Below are positions 53,377 to 64,000 of a stretch of DNA of 64,000 nucleotides, piece after piece; within the stretch, counting starts at the first letter, position 1, and the number at the start of each line of letters is the position of its first letter. This DNA comes from Cherax quadricarinatus (lineage: Eukaryota; Arthropoda; Malacostraca; Decapoda; Parastacidae). A program made the translations under genes and the position numbers. The notes under the pieces are model-generated. The model searched no databases. It saw nothing but the letters and a program-made list of their open reading frames with translations, and was not told the DNA's origin. The stretch spans positions 4,176,496 to 4,240,495 of the forward strand of contig NC_091372.1 of NCBI RefSeq assembly GCF_038502225.1. Direction: 5' to 3'.

Positions 53377-53545
53377 GTAGTAGGTTGGTAGACAGCAACC
53401 CCCCAGGGAGGTACTACCATCTTGTCGAGTGTGAAATGGAAGCTTGTAATTGTTTTACATGATGGTAGGATTGCTGGTGTCTTTTTTCTGTCTCAAACAC
53501 ATGGGATAACAGGCATATCTTGCTACTTGTATTTACACTTAGGTC
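53377..53545 (+). mobile_element. Short RTE-derived element, head
   Basis: Starts GTAGTAGGTTGGTAGACAGC and runs to TTACACTTAGGTCACACTACAC, where a (CA)n array begins. The missing rest, from the same CA-rich point onward, is at 58449-58690. Confidence 0.82.
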
Positions 53546-53548
53546 ACA

Positions 53549-53628
<80 letters not shown>
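53546..53628 (+). repeat. (CA)n microsatellite
   Basis: About 83 bp of pure CA repeats, continuing the native CACTACACAC of the short element. Confidence 0.97.
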
Positions 53629-53629
<1 letters not shown>

Positions 53630-53632
<3 letters not shown>

Positions 53633-53720
53633 TGGAGCAGGAGTGGCCAAGTGGTGGCCCGTGGAGAGGTGGGGCCGGGAGCTGTGACTCGACTCCTGCA
53701 ACCACAACTGGGTGAGTGCA
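53630..53720 (+). mobile_element. CR1/L2-like LINE 3' end, ultrashort copy
   Basis: GAGAGGTGGGGCCGGGAGCTG and CTCCTGCAACCACAACTGGG match the 3' end of the LINE at 54709-58390. It has CA repeats on both sides. Confidence 0.85.
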
Positions 53721-54072
53721 CGCACCACACACCACACCGCACACACACGCGCACACACACATATGCATATGCACGTATGCCTGGTGTCTGGCTGACGTGT
53801 GTCTGGAGTAGGGTGGTAACATAACGTACACACATGCATACACGGACGCATATACAACAGGCCTAGTGTCTAATCAACATGTGCCTAGGACAAAATGATA
53901 ACTAACAAACACAGAGCCTCTCCTCATTTAGATGTACTCGTTTACTGACAACTCAGATTTATGATGGGCTCTCTGACCAGTAGGCATATCTAAATAATGT
54001 ATATTAGAGCTGATTTCCTCTATTCTGTTTATTACAATATACAGTACACTACTCTATAAGCATTTAAAAATA

Positions 54073-54274
54073 CAGTGTACCACGGGATATGAATTTAATT
54101 CGTTCCACAAGGCTGTTCAAGTGCTGATACCGAACGAATCTGTTCCCATAAGAAATAATGTAAATTAGATTACTCCATTTCAGACCCCCAAAAATACACT
54201 TACAAAAGCACTTACATAAATACACTTACATAATTGTTCGCATTTTGAGCTGTTCATATCCCGAGGTACCACTG
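54073..54274. mobile_element. TA MITE, CAGTG(G)TACC variant
   Basis: TA at 54071-54072 and 54275-54276; ends CAGTGTACCACGGGATATGA and CATATCCCGAGGTACCACTG; 202 bp. The interior CAGACCCCCAAAAATACAC relates it to the CAGTGGACCCCC family. Confidence 0.88.
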
Positions 54275-54310
54275 TATACCAGGAATGTTATAAATGGTAC
54301 AAAGATGACA

Positions 54311-54465
54311 TTAACCGTTAAATTGTCCAAACGTAGATCTACGTTCACTCGCGTAGCGCTCCGAACGTAGATCTATTTTTTTTATGTGCTTTCAAATGGA
54401 GAAAATCAAGGTTTGAGCATTATGCACGAAAATGTAGATCTACGTTTGAACAGTTTAAGGGTTAA
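54311..54465. mobile_element. Short TTAA MITE (155 bp)
   Basis: TTAA at 54311-54314 and 54462-54465. The ends are inverted repeats of about 33 bp with several mismatches (left CCGTTAAATTGTCCAAACG, right CCCTTAAACTGTTCAAACG). Both arms carry ACGTAGATCTAC(G), the same palindrome as in the piggyBac at 45138. This suggests cross-mobilisation by that transposase. It is inserted in the MITE at 53912-54590. Confidence 0.82.
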
Positions 54466-54611
54466 AACAGTATCAAAGATGGCTGACACAAACTCACTAC
54501 CATTATATTATGCTGCTCACTTAGCGATGAATTCGTTTACTGACATGGTCTTAGGAACAGAACTCCATCATTAAGTGAAGAAAGGCTCTGTACACATGCG
54601 TTTGTGCACGC

Positions 54612-54618
54612 AAGCGCG

Positions 54619-54708
<90 letters not shown>
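54612..54708 (+). repeat. (CG)n/(CA)n microsatellite
   Basis: GCGCGCGCGCGC followed by about 84 bp of CA repeats, directly before the start of the CR1/L2-like LINE. Confidence 0.97.
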
Positions 54709-54709
<1 letters not shown>

Positions 54710-55266
54710 TAGCTAGTGAAACTGAAGAAAGGAAAGCTGCAATGGAGGAAATCAAATTGAATGAGGGGATACACAGGGATATGCAGTGGGAGAATGAAAG
54801 GGTGAGGTCAGTCTTTGTGTATGGGCTCCAGGAAGTTGAAGGGGAAACATATGAAGCAAGAAAACAAGGGGAAAAAAAAGCAATTGAAAGCATCATGAAA
54901 GCAACAGGAGAAGACGACATGACCCAGCTGGAAAATTTTCGGAGAATAGGGGGGTTTGTAAAAAAAAGAACCCGGCCAGTGAAAGTGACCTTCAAGGCAG
55001 AATTGACTCGGAACAGGATCCTGCAGGAGAAAGCACGATTAAGGGACATGCTGGCATACAGGAAGGTGTATCTCGACCGCGACAGAACACAAGAAGAAAG
55101 GCAGAAACTGAGAGAGATGGTACAAAGGCGAAAGGAGGAAAGAGAGGGGATGGAGAAGACAGACAGGAGATCCCAGACACAGGAAGAAGATCAAATACAG
55201 CCTCCCTCACAACTTCCTATAGAAGCCTCCCAACCAGGTCAACCCCAGTGCAACCAAGCACTCTAA
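54709..55266 (+). pseudogene. LINE ORF1-like protein, C-terminal part
   Basis: Open from the microsatellite to a TAA at 55264-55266. It reads LASETEERKAAMEEIKLNEG, SVFVYGLQEVEGETYEARKQ, FRRIGGFVKKRTRPVKVTF and YLDRDRTQEERQKLREMVQR, a Glu/Arg-rich, probably coiled-coil and RNA-binding LINE ORF1 segment. The N-terminus is missing at the microsatellite, so I treat it as truncated. It overlaps the beginning of ORF2 by about 19 bp. Confidence 0.7.
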
Positions 55267-57803
55267 ACCAAAACACCCATGCCACATCCAATGCCCCCAC
55301 CCACTGCATTACAAACTCCACCCCCACAGCAACCACCCATAGTTCCTTATCAGGTCTCCCACTTCCCCAACCCCAATACACCTCCCAGACCACAGTCTTA
55401 GAGAAGAAGTTGAAGGTGTGGTATACAAATGCAGATGGAATAACAAATAAGTATGAGGAGTGGCACGAAAGAATCAAGGAGACATCCCCAGACATAACAG
55501 CACTCACAGAAACAAAACTCACCAGAATAATAACAGATTCAATCTTTACATCTGGATATCAAATCCTCAGGAAAGACAGAGGGAGGAGAGGGGGAGGAGG
55601 AGTTGCACTGCTCATTAAAAACCAGTGGGGTTTTGAGAAAATGGAAGGAATGGATGGCACGGGCGAAAGGGAATACTTAGTACGAACAATCCAGTCTGAG
55701 GGACATAAGATGATAATTGCAGTAATGTACAACCCACCACAGAACTGCAGGAGGCCAAGAGAAGAATACGATGAGAGCAACAGAGCAATGGTCGACACAC
55801 TAGCCGAGGTGGCCAGGAGAGCACATATGGGGGAAGCAAAGTTACTAGTTATGGGTGATTTCAATCACAAGGAGATTGACTGGGAAAACCTGGAGCCCCA
55901 TGGGGGTCCCAAAACATGGAGAGCCAAGATGATGGATGTGGTACTGGAAAACCTCACGCATCAACATGTTAGAGACACTACCAGAGAGTAGAGGATGAAC
56001 CAGCAAGACTGGACCTTGTATTCACCTTGAGTAGTTTGGACATTGAGGATATCATGTATGAAAGGCCCCTGGGAGCTAGTGATCATGTGGTTCTGTGCTT
56101 CGACTACATAGTTGAGCTCCAAGTGGAGACAGTAGCAGGAATAGGGTGGGAAAAACCAAACTACAAAAGGGGGAACTACTCAGGCATGAGGAACTTCCTT
56201 CAAGACATTCAGTGGGAGAGGGAACTGACAGGAAAACCAGTACAAGAAATGATGGACTATGTGGCAACAAAATGCAAGGAGGCAGAGGAGAGGTTTGTTC
56301 CCATGGGAAACAGAAATAATGGGAAGAACAGAACGAGTCCTTGGTTCACCCAAAGGTGTAGGGAGGCAAAAACTAGGTGTACTAGAAAATGGAAAAGGTA
56401 CAGAAGACAGAGAACTCAGGAAAATAAAGAGATTAGCCGAAGAGCCAGAAACGAATATGCACAGATAAGAAGGGAGGCTCAGCGACAATATGAAAATGAC
56501 ATAGCATCAAAAGTCAAGACTGACCCGAAGCTGTTGTACAGTCACATCAGGAGGAAAACAACAGTCAAGGACCAGGTAATCAGACTGAGGAAGGGTGATG
56601 GGGAATTCACAAGAAACGACCGAGAGGTATGTCAGGAGCTCAACACGAGATTTAAAGAAGTATTTACAGTGGAAACCAGTAGGACTCCAGGAAATCAGAA
56701 CAGGGGGGTACACCAGCAAGTGCTGGATGAGGTACATATAACTAAGGAGGAGGTGAAGAAGCTGCTATGCGAACTTGACACCTCAAAGGCGGTGGGACCA
56801 GACAACATCTCTCCGTGGGTCCTTAAAGAGGGAGCAGAGATATTGTGTGTGCCATTAACAAAGATCTTCAACACATCATTTGAAACTGGGCAACTCCCAG
56901 AGGTATGGAAGAGGGCAAATGTAGTCCCAATTTTTAAAAAGGGAGACTGACATGAGGCACTAAACTACAGACCTGTATCACTAACGTGTATAGTATGGAA
57001 GGTCATGGAGATCATCATCATCAGGAGAGTGGTGGAGCATCTGGAAAGAAACAAGTTTATAACTGACAACCAGCACGGTTTCAGGGAAGGAAAATCCTGT
57101 GTCACAAACCTACTAGAGTTTTATGACAAGGTGACAGAAGTAAGACAAGAAAGAGAGGGGTGGATCGACTGCACTTTTTTGGACTGCAAGAAGGCCTTCG
57201 ACACAGTTCCTCACAAGAGGTTACTGCAAAAGTTAGAGGATCAGGCACACATAACAGGAAAGGCACTGCAATGGATCAGAGAATACCTGACAGGGAGGCA
57301 ACAACGAGTCATGGAATGTGACGAGGTGTCAGAGTGGGCGCCTGTGACAAGCGGGGTTCCACAGGGGTCAGTCCTAGGACCTGTGCTGTTCTTGGTATAT
57401 GTGAACGACATAACGGAAGGGATAGGCTCAGAAGTGTCCTTGTTTGCAGATGATGTGAAGTTAATGAGAAGAATCAAATTGGATGAGGATCAGGCAGGAC
57501 TACAAAGTGACCTGGACAGGCTACAAGCCTGGTCCAGCAACTGGCTCCTTGAGTTTAACCCTGCCAAGTGCAAAGTCATGAAGATTAGGGAAGGGCAAAG
57601 AAGACCGCAGACACAATATAGTTTAGATGGCCAAAGACTGCAAACCTCACTCAAGGAAAAAGATCTGAAGGTGAGTATAACAGCGAGCATATCTCCTGAG
57701 GCGCACATCAATCAGATAACTGCTGCAGCATACGGGCGCCTGGCAAACCTACGGATAGCGTTCCGATACCTCAGTAAGGATTCGTTCAAGACTCTGTATA
57801 CCA
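55248..57803 (+). pseudogene. LINE endonuclease-reverse transcriptase, first part
   Basis: The endonuclease is in the first frame to 55991: KVWYTNADGITNKYEEW, ITALTETKL, GGGVALLIKNQWGF, LLVMGDFNHKEIDW. A frameshift near 55980 moves to the next frame (EDEPARLDLVFTLSS, GASDHVVLCF). One in-frame TGA at 56948-56950 interrupts LNYRPVSLT. The RT follows: DNQHGFREGKSCVTNLL, DCKKAFDTVPHKRLL, SGVPQGSVLGPVLFLVYVND and SLFADDVKLM (FADD). At 57803 a SINE interrupts. The motif set fits the CR1/L2 group. The frame at 55248 lacks an ATG. Confidence 0.88.
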
Positions 57804-57861
57804 AACCATACCCCCGGCCGGGATTGAACCCGCGGTCATAGAGTCTCAAAACTCCAGCCCG
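57804..57861 (-). mobile_element. tRNA-derived SINE fragment inside the LINE RT
   Basis: On the minus strand: GGAGTTTTGAGACTCTATG, GCGGGTTCAATCCCGGCCG (B box) and GGGGTATGGTTTGG. It shares the GGTATGGTTTG tail start and GAGTTTTG block with the SINE at 15862. It separates ..FKTLYT from VRPILEYAAPVWNP of the RT and changes the frame. Confidence 0.78.
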
Positions 57862-58310
57862 TCAGGCCCATACTGGAGTATGCAGCACCAGTTTGGAATC
57901 CACACCTAGTCAAGCACATCAAGAAATTAGAGAAAGTGCAAAGGTTTGCAACAAGACTAGTCCCAGAGCTACGGGGATTGTCCTGCGAAGAAAGGTTGAG
58001 GGAAATCGGCCTGACGACACTGGAGGACAGGAGGGTCAGGGGAGACATAATAACGACATATAAAATACTGCACGGAATAGACAAGGTGGACAAAAATGGG
58101 ACGTTCCAGAGAAGGGACACAGACACAAGTGGTCACAATTGGAAGTTGAAGACTCAGATGAATCAAAGGGATGTTAGGAAGTATTTCTTCAGTCATAGAG
58201 TAGTCAGGCCGTGGAATAGCCTAGAAAGTGACATAGTGGAGGCGGGAACCATACATAGTTTTAAGGCGAGGTATGATAAAGCTCATGGGGCAGGGAGAGA
58301 GAGGACCTAG
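57862..58310 (+). pseudogene. LINE reverse transcriptase C-terminus
   Basis: Reads VRPILEYAAPVWNPHLVKHI, KLEKVQRFATRLVPELRGLS, CEERLREIGLTTLEDRRVRG, then YFFSHRVVRPWNSLESDIVE, and stops at 58308-58310. This is the typical C-terminal region of CR1/L2-type LINEs. Confidence 0.88.
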
Positions 58311-58387
58311 TAGCAATCAGCGAAGAGGTGGGGCCAGGAGCTATGACTCGACCCCTGCAACCACAAATAGGTGAGTACAAATAGGCG

Positions 58388-58392
<5 letters not shown>

Positions 58393-58448
<56 letters not shown>
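58393..58448 (+). repeat. (AC)n microsatellite
   Basis: About 56 bp of AC repeats between the LINE 3' end and the second half of the short RTE-derived element. Confidence 0.97.
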
Positions 58449-58450
<2 letters not shown>

Positions 58451-58690
58451 GTATTTTCTTCTATTTCTTAATAGTTCTTGTTCTTCTTTATTTCCTCTTA
58501 TCTCCATTTGAAAATAGAAAAGAATTCTTGCTCCATAAGCCACATGTGTCATAAGAGGCGACTAAAATGCTGGGATCAAGGTGTTATTAATCCTTTCTGT
58601 ATAAATTACTAAATTTCAAAAGAAAAGCTTTCATTTTTTTTTAGGTCATCCTGCCTCGGTGGGATACGGCCGGTTCACTGGAAAAGTAAT
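58449..58690 (+). mobile_element. Short RTE-derived element, 3' half
   Basis: CTGTATTTTCTTCTATTTC, CATAAGCCACATGTGTCATA, AAAATGCTGGGATCAAGG and TATAAATTACTAAATTTC lead directly to the tail GGTCATCCTGCCTCGGTGGG and TACGGCCGG. It complements the head at 53377-53545. Confidence 0.8.
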
Positions 58691-59334
58691 AATAATAATA
58701 CCCCCATCCCCCACTCTCATTTACTCCTATCCCACCCCAGAAAAATTCCATAAGATATTTGCTAGTGTTATATCAATGGGATCAATTGTAGTCTTAGGTG
58801 ATGGTTAGATTTACAGTTAATGGCTCTTTAAATATAAATCACCAAAGAGAATGTGAAATGCTTACACACTTAAAAAATTAAACTGATATACAGCATACTG
58901 CATATTGGCGACACTAGAATAAACAGTTTCAGAATACGAATAAGGATGGTGTATAACATTCTAATCATGGATTCTTATGGTAATAACGTTCTTGAAATGG
59001 TTTCCAGCTGCTGATCCCCAATCATAGATCCTGTATGAGAGAGAGGTGGCTAGATTAGTTAGTACTGCATTGCTTAGAGTTGAGTACATTGTATTACACC
59101 CTTAGAAAGAATGTCTACTGGTCTTTTATTACATTTTCTTAAGTACAGCATATGGATGCTTAAGTTTGACTGTTTCTCTACTGTATTTAGGCCCAGGAAT
59201 TTACCTTTGTGTTTACTATTTGTGTTATTCTAACATCTACACATTAGGATGATTTCTTTCCTAAAACTAATGTGCCTTTTGTAGTGAGTTTAGTCTACTT
59301 TACAGCAAGTGAAAGTTTAATTATTACATTTAAT
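58691..59334. other. Unassigned sequence
   Basis: No gene recognised. Confidence 0.4.
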
Positions 59335-59465
59335 GGAGGGGAGTATTAAACCCATACAGCACCTGGGAAAAAGGGAGGCAATCAGATTCAATTCTAGGGA
59401 AGTAAGGTCTAAGTCCACAACAGCATCAAGGGATTTCCTTAGAGAAGACAGAGTTTAAGGAAGTT
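59335..59465 (+). repeat. Dispersed repeat fragment
   Basis: GGGGAGTATTAAACCCATACAG, AGCACCTGGGAAAAAGGGAGG and CAACAGCATCAAGGG belong to the family seen at 41529. Confidence 0.65.
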
Positions 59466-60115
59466 TCTAGAGAATGAAGTTTTATACGTTACTAAGGGTT
59501 GAGCCAAAAGTGTCAGGCTATACTCTTGTCAATTTCTGGGTATACACTCACAAACATGCATGCCACACACTCACAAGCTGAGGTTTCTACAGATGACAGT
59601 ATCAAAGTATTCCCACTAGATATTTATTGTCCAGTGCAGTGCAGATGTCTAGCATTTTAGTTTTGGTCTTATTTGTACTCTTCTGAGGTCTGAAACCAAA
59701 TTTTCAAGGATTTCAAGTGCTTTACAGTACTGCCAATACTGTATTTCCTTGTGTAAGCATACATTATAAACACACTGATTAAGATTATAACTATTACAGT
59801 AATAACTGAAGGATCACCAGCTTTGTGAGCTGTGTATCTCTAGATTGTGAATGGCTTGTCTTTCAACCCATTTGTTGAAGAATATTCCTATGGCCAGCAA
59901 CAGTACTTATACATTATTATGGCACAGGTACTGCATATCAGAATTAGAAGGTACATCATTTAGTGTATTCTTATTTTGGTCAGCTGATAATGAACATAAT
60001 TTCTGCAGTGGCTGTGGGAGATAAGGTTTGGAAATTTTGGTAGTAACTGGCAAAATAAGCATTTATTATGCTTGCTTGAATTTTTGATATGCTCTTAGCA
60101 AGGTACTTTTACAAG
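59466..60115. other. Unassigned sequence
   Basis: No gene recognised. Confidence 0.4.
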
Positions 60116-60944
60116 GTACCTGTACTGTTAACACTGCCAAAAATACCTTCAGAATTAACAAAGATATCACTCTGTTCAGGTACAAGACAAGATCCCTAAT
60201 CATACACAATGAAGCTTTCAATATCCTAAATACTAAATTCTTATTGGTAACCTTAACTGAGACTTGGCTAAAAATTGAACTTACCAATATTTTTCAACAT
60301 ACCTTGGTACACGGCCATCCAACACTAGAGACCTAATAAAAAAGGGAAAGGTACTGCAATCTACTATACAAATAAGACTGTAAAAATTGAACATAGGAAA
60401 TGAATACAGGAGACATAAAATTTCCCCAATTTATTACCGACACTAAAACTAAGTTAACAGTAGGAGCAGTAGTCTACACAGTATGAAGTATAATTTTTAA
60501 AAATGCCATATAGTGACTGGCAGAGACTTCAACGTTGATCTGTAAACAAGATAACACTCAAATTTCCTGCTACCCGAATTCTATATTTGTCTTCCAATAT
60601 ACCCTAAATTACAAAGCCTATATTAGAAAATATAACAGCCCCACAAAAATCATGAAGAATTTATAACAGAACTAACTACTCGTTCACCCTCCTCATAATA
60701 TATCCAAAGAACCCCAAGAAATTAAGAAATAAAACTGAAGACTACATAATGAAACTTCAGTATGAATTTTTTCAATGAAACGGAAGCATTAACAGACTCT
60801 GAAAACATTAATGTAAGCATTAGCAACTTTTTCAAGTAAGTTGGCTAATCTTAGCAACAAACACAGACTCTAAAATAATGATAATTTACCAGAGACATAC
60901 TTTGATCAAGAGACCAAAGGTATGAATATGAAGTTTAGACTAAG

Positions 60945-61105
60945 ATTATTATTATGCTTATATTCACAGGGAAGCACTAAACCCATAAGGGTTGTGCAAC
61001 ACCTGAAGAATGGAAGGAAATCAGGTTTGTTCCAAGGAAAGGTAGCTCTGGTTCCTCAAATCAAGAGCACTTCCTCAGCATCAAGGGAAGTTAGATTAAG
61101 AGCCC
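60945..61105 (+). repeat. Dispersed repeat fragment
   Basis: TTCACAGGGAAGCACTAAACC, AGGGTTGTGCAACACCTGAAG and AAATCAAGAGCACTTCCTCAG; the most complete copy of this family in the window. Confidence 0.7.
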
Positions 61106-61482
61106 TTGAAGAATTAACAAAAGATACTGTACAACCATGACCATAATAAGAAAAGAAAAATAGAACTAATAGTATCATCAAAAAATTTAGAAACCTAAAA
61201 CCCACATGAAGACACTTGGAAAATTCTTTCAAATTCTCAACCCCGATAAAAAATTAACAAACATCTCCAAAGATATAACACCACTGTCCAAAGCTACTAA
61301 CATTACAGGACTTAAAACATTTTTAAAGAGGAACTAACCAATTAAGAAATATAGAAACAAACACTGACATACTTTACCAATCTCAGAAACCATTACTACA
61401 CTTTCTGCAGCCTCTACCATCTGCTCTCTAAGAAATAAAGTAAATAATCAAAATAAAATACCAACTGAATGATAGTAACATT

Positions 61483-61625
61483 AATGGTGTACAACACCGA
61501 CAAGTTGCTGTATCAAACGAGTGCAAAACCTGGATATCTTCAGTCTTCAGACATTTTGCCAACTAGTGGCTCTGTTAATTCAATACATAGGTTCTTTGAA
61601 GGTGTTGAACTATAAAAGGAATACA
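61483..61625 (+). repeat. Dispersed repeat (ACCGACAAGTTG family)
   Basis: ACAACACCGACAAGTTGCTG, GATATCTTCAGTCTTCAGAC and ACTAGTGGCTCTGTTAATTC; related to the repeat at 22880. Confidence 0.6.
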
Positions 61626-62004
61626 CAGTAATGATTTCCTCAGCCTAGATTAAGGTGTTCACCACCTAAGTCTTGACACCCAGATTTTACACATGTTTTA
61701 TTCATCAACTTACACATGAAAAATGCACATATACTGTACTATCACCAGACAGGCTGAATAATACTGCAATAAATTGCTTAAATTCCATACCTATCCAGAT
61801 AACCTGAAAATAATCATGGAAATTCCAGAGCTGTAAATCGATGTGTGTTTACATGGAGGTACTGAGTACAATCACTGGATACCTAAACAAAAAAAATTAC
61901 AGTATACTAAATAATGAAGATAGGACACCACAAACTTAGCCCAGGAGCTATAGACTTTTGAACAGAAGTAACGATACAAAAGTTGAAAATTGGTGGCTCT
62001 GTCT

Positions 62005-62120
62005 TTATGAACCCTAAGGGACATACAGCACCTGGAGGAATGGGAGGCACTCGTGCTCGATCAAAGAAAGAAAAGGGTATTTCCAATTTGTTGGATCAAG
62101 AGCCCCTCATCAGGGTCTGC
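62005..62120 (+). repeat. Dispersed repeat fragment
   Basis: AAGGGACATACAGCACCTGG, GGAATGGGAGGCACTCGTGC and TTGGATCAAGAGCCCCTCATC match the family at 41529. Confidence 0.7.
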
Positions 62121-62440
62121 TCCTATAGCTACAAAAACATACAATAATCACAAATAGGAGATTCCAGACCTAAATCAAGCCTATTAATATTATGGCAAAT
62201 ATCTGTGAAAAGTAATTTATGGTTTGCTACAGAATATGCCTAACTAAATACAAAAATGTATATTGTATTCTACATCCATTCCAATTTAGCTTCAGTCTCC
62301 AGAACACTAAGGAGGCCATAGTTAAAATACTAGACATCATCTACACAGCACTTAACAGAGCTAAGGGGTAAGGGGCTACACCCTTAATTTTATTCAATCT
62401 CACGAAACAACAAGATGCCAATACAGTGCTGGTAAGTTAT

Positions 62441-64000
62441 TAATATCACTGTCTCACATACATTCCCAATAAACACCAGTGATCCACATGGGAAAGCACC
62501 CTGCCTCTTTTGTTTCTCTACTGTATAGTGCTATACAAGCATGACAATCATCTAACCAGTGCCACAAAACACGTCAACCACTGCATTTTGCTGCTGTTGT
62601 CACCAAAGTCTTTCCAAGGCCAAACCCTGTATAAATGGTTAATGAACAGCAATATAAAATTGTGATTTTAAGGGCTTCTGTTTTTCACTTACAATATTAT
62701 AACACTTAGCTATTTTTTTTTGTCATCTTGCTTTCATCTTACGAGTGCAATGTGTATACACTTTCTTTCCTATATTTTGGTAAGGGATATCAACAGTGTT
62801 TAATTTGATTTAGTTTAATTTTTCTAAACAATGGTACTGAGTTCTGTAATTATTGGTGTAAAATACTGTACATCACACAATAACCTCAATGTCTTATCAC
62901 CATCACTGACACACAGCAGTGTCAAGATATTTGCTGTTAGCCGCAGCTGAACCACTCGCATCCTGAGACTGTCATCTCTATGTTTACTTCATCTACAATC
63001 TACCAGAACACTTTTAAAGACATCAGCCATTTACCACTAGGCTGATTAGACCTGAAGAGAAAAAACACTAACACAATATTCCACTGAAAGGTTCTTTTTG
63101 AACCAGAATCTTTAGTACACCATTGGCACAATCAAACTCAGTTACATAATCATTTTATTAAGACTTGACGAAGTGTTGTATAGTAATTTCAGCATCACTG
63201 AGAAACCTAAACTTAATACCCACGATGTGATATTTAATTTTTTTTTTATAGGACAAATCAGTAGGCCAGCAAAATAACCTCAGCTAAATAACCAAAGTAA
63301 CATATCATTACACTACTATCCACGTAACAAGAAACTGTCGTACTTCTCTTAACAAGCAAAATACCACCACTACCATCACCACAAACAATATGCAAAATGC
63401 CTCCTATAAGTTAGTTACCAGTTACATTTTCTAGTTTCTCAGAGAAGCAAATGTTACAGGTAGCAACTCAAGTACACATCTATTCATTTACTGACTTCAC
63501 ATATAGTGCTAAAACTACCAACCGGCAAGAGGTGTCTTCTACACAGGGCACAACGGCTTCTTCAGTCTACACCACAACAAATATCTAGAATACTTGTATG
63601 AATTATTTAATAATTTATTACTTTTCATAAATCCTGTAAAGTGCACAGCATTAAAAAACATTAAATTTACTAAGAATGAAGATGGTAAGAGCAATTATTT
63701 TAAACAATCTAAAAGAATATACTAATAATAGGTCACACATAATTTACTCAAAAAAGTTATTGTAAGAATACAGTCGTCTCTTCTAACTGACAGGTTTCCT
63801 TACAGGTTTCATTTATCCAACATTTCTTACTGCAGGGCAAAAAACACACAAATTAAATTACCCAATGTATTTTCTGGCTCAATGTCTTTTCCATGCCCAA
63901 ATCTTCCTCTATTTTCATCATTATTTCTTATGAATGTCAATATTTACCAGTTAAATATCATGTCTCAAACACAAAAACAAATTAGTAAACAAAATTTGCT
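62441..64000. other. AT-rich sequence, nothing recognised
   Basis: I looked for the preceding PHKA exon on the minus strand and did not find one. No repeat was assigned. Confidence 0.4.

Larger units (their letters stand above)
53912..54590. mobile_element. TA MITE, CAGCCTCTC family, containing two MITEs
   Basis: Ends CAGAGCCTCTCCTCATTTA and, in complement, CAGAGCCTTTCTTCACTTA; TA after 54590. It is the reverse of the copy at 6811. Two insertions are nested: 54073-54274 (TA MITE) and 54311-54465 (TTAA MITE). Confidence 0.83.
54709..58392 (+). mobile_element. CR1/L2-like LINE, nearly full length
   Basis: An ORF1 remnant, an endonuclease-RT ORF2 and a 3' UTR ending in two GGTGAGTACAAATA-like repeats that merge into (AC)n at 58393. 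CA repeats bound both ends. Lesions are few: one frameshift, one in-frame stop and a SINE insertion. So it is moderately recent. Confidence 0.87.
60120..62440 (+). pseudogene. Highly degraded LINE
   Basis: Scattered recognisable pieces only. FLLVTLTETWLKIE (about 60238-60280) resembles the endonuclease TETWL motif. KGKGTAIYYTNKTVKIE lies near 60340-60390. HPFQFSFSLQNTKEAIVKIL and DIIYTALNRAK near 62276-62360 resemble the RT QFGFRxxxST...AI block. Stops are everywhere and other repeats lie between the pieces. The LINE family cannot be named safely. Confidence 0.5.

Overview
The window is a repeat-dense piece of animal nuclear DNA. Two to three families of non-LTR retrotransposon, their short derivatives, TTAA-flanked piggyBac-type elements, TA-flanked Tigger/mariner-type MITEs and long microsatellites fill most of it. 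Several repeats (the tail ending in ...GGTGGGAGACGGCCGACTTG, the head GTAGTAGGTTGG..., the 3' end of the CR1-like LINE) are ones I associate with decapod crustacean genomes. A crayfish- or shrimp-like decapod is my best guess, but this is recollection and not proof.

Only one host gene is recognisable. Six small exons on the minus strand, read from high to low coordinates (48290-48138, 41986-41813, 36511-36298, 29960-29851, 26627-26480, 18636-18489), encode consecutive parts of the alpha regulatory subunit of phosphorylase kinase (PHKA). All have GT-AG splice sites and compatible phases. The last two are homologous to each other, have the same length (148 bp) and the same phases (0 to 1), and fit the same place in the protein. 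Joining both would break the frame, so they look like a mutually exclusive exon pair, which is the most interesting host feature here. Earlier exons must lie beyond 64000 and later ones beyond position 1; no further exon was found.

Layout: 1-1185, the end of a Tigger-type transposon sitting in an RTE-like LINE. 3674-6617, an RTE-A copy with an 886-codon open frame. 6811-7124, a MITE. 7171-15665, a deep nest: an old piggyBac-like element split by a CR1-like LINE, which is itself split by a TTAA MITE (carrying another MITE) and by a foldback TA element (carrying several RTE-B insertions). 15860-18180, a tRNA-derived SINE and old RTE fragments. 18489-18636, PHKA exon E2. 19381-21795, a rearranged RTE-A copy. 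24130-25560, a cluster of short RTE-derived elements. 26480-29960, PHKA exons E1 and D with TA elements between them. 30275-36109, a TA element holding an almost complete RTE-A, itself holding an RTE-B. 36298-36511 and 41813-41986, PHKA exons C and B with LINE fragments between them. 43181-48096, a twin-primed insertion and then three TTAA elements sharing boundary TTAAs, the last a complete piggyBac with an intact 746-aa transposase. 48138-48290, PHKA exon A. 49745-53363, a dead Tigger split by RTE-A. 53377-58690, a CR1/L2-like LINE lying between AC repeats inside a short RTE-derived element. 58690-64000, mostly degraded LINE and dispersed repeats.

The genes do not form a pathway: one host gene is being read here through introns of about 3 to 8 kb made largely of nested mobile elements. 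RTE-A, RTE-B and the piggyBac look youngest, with long open frames and clear target duplications.
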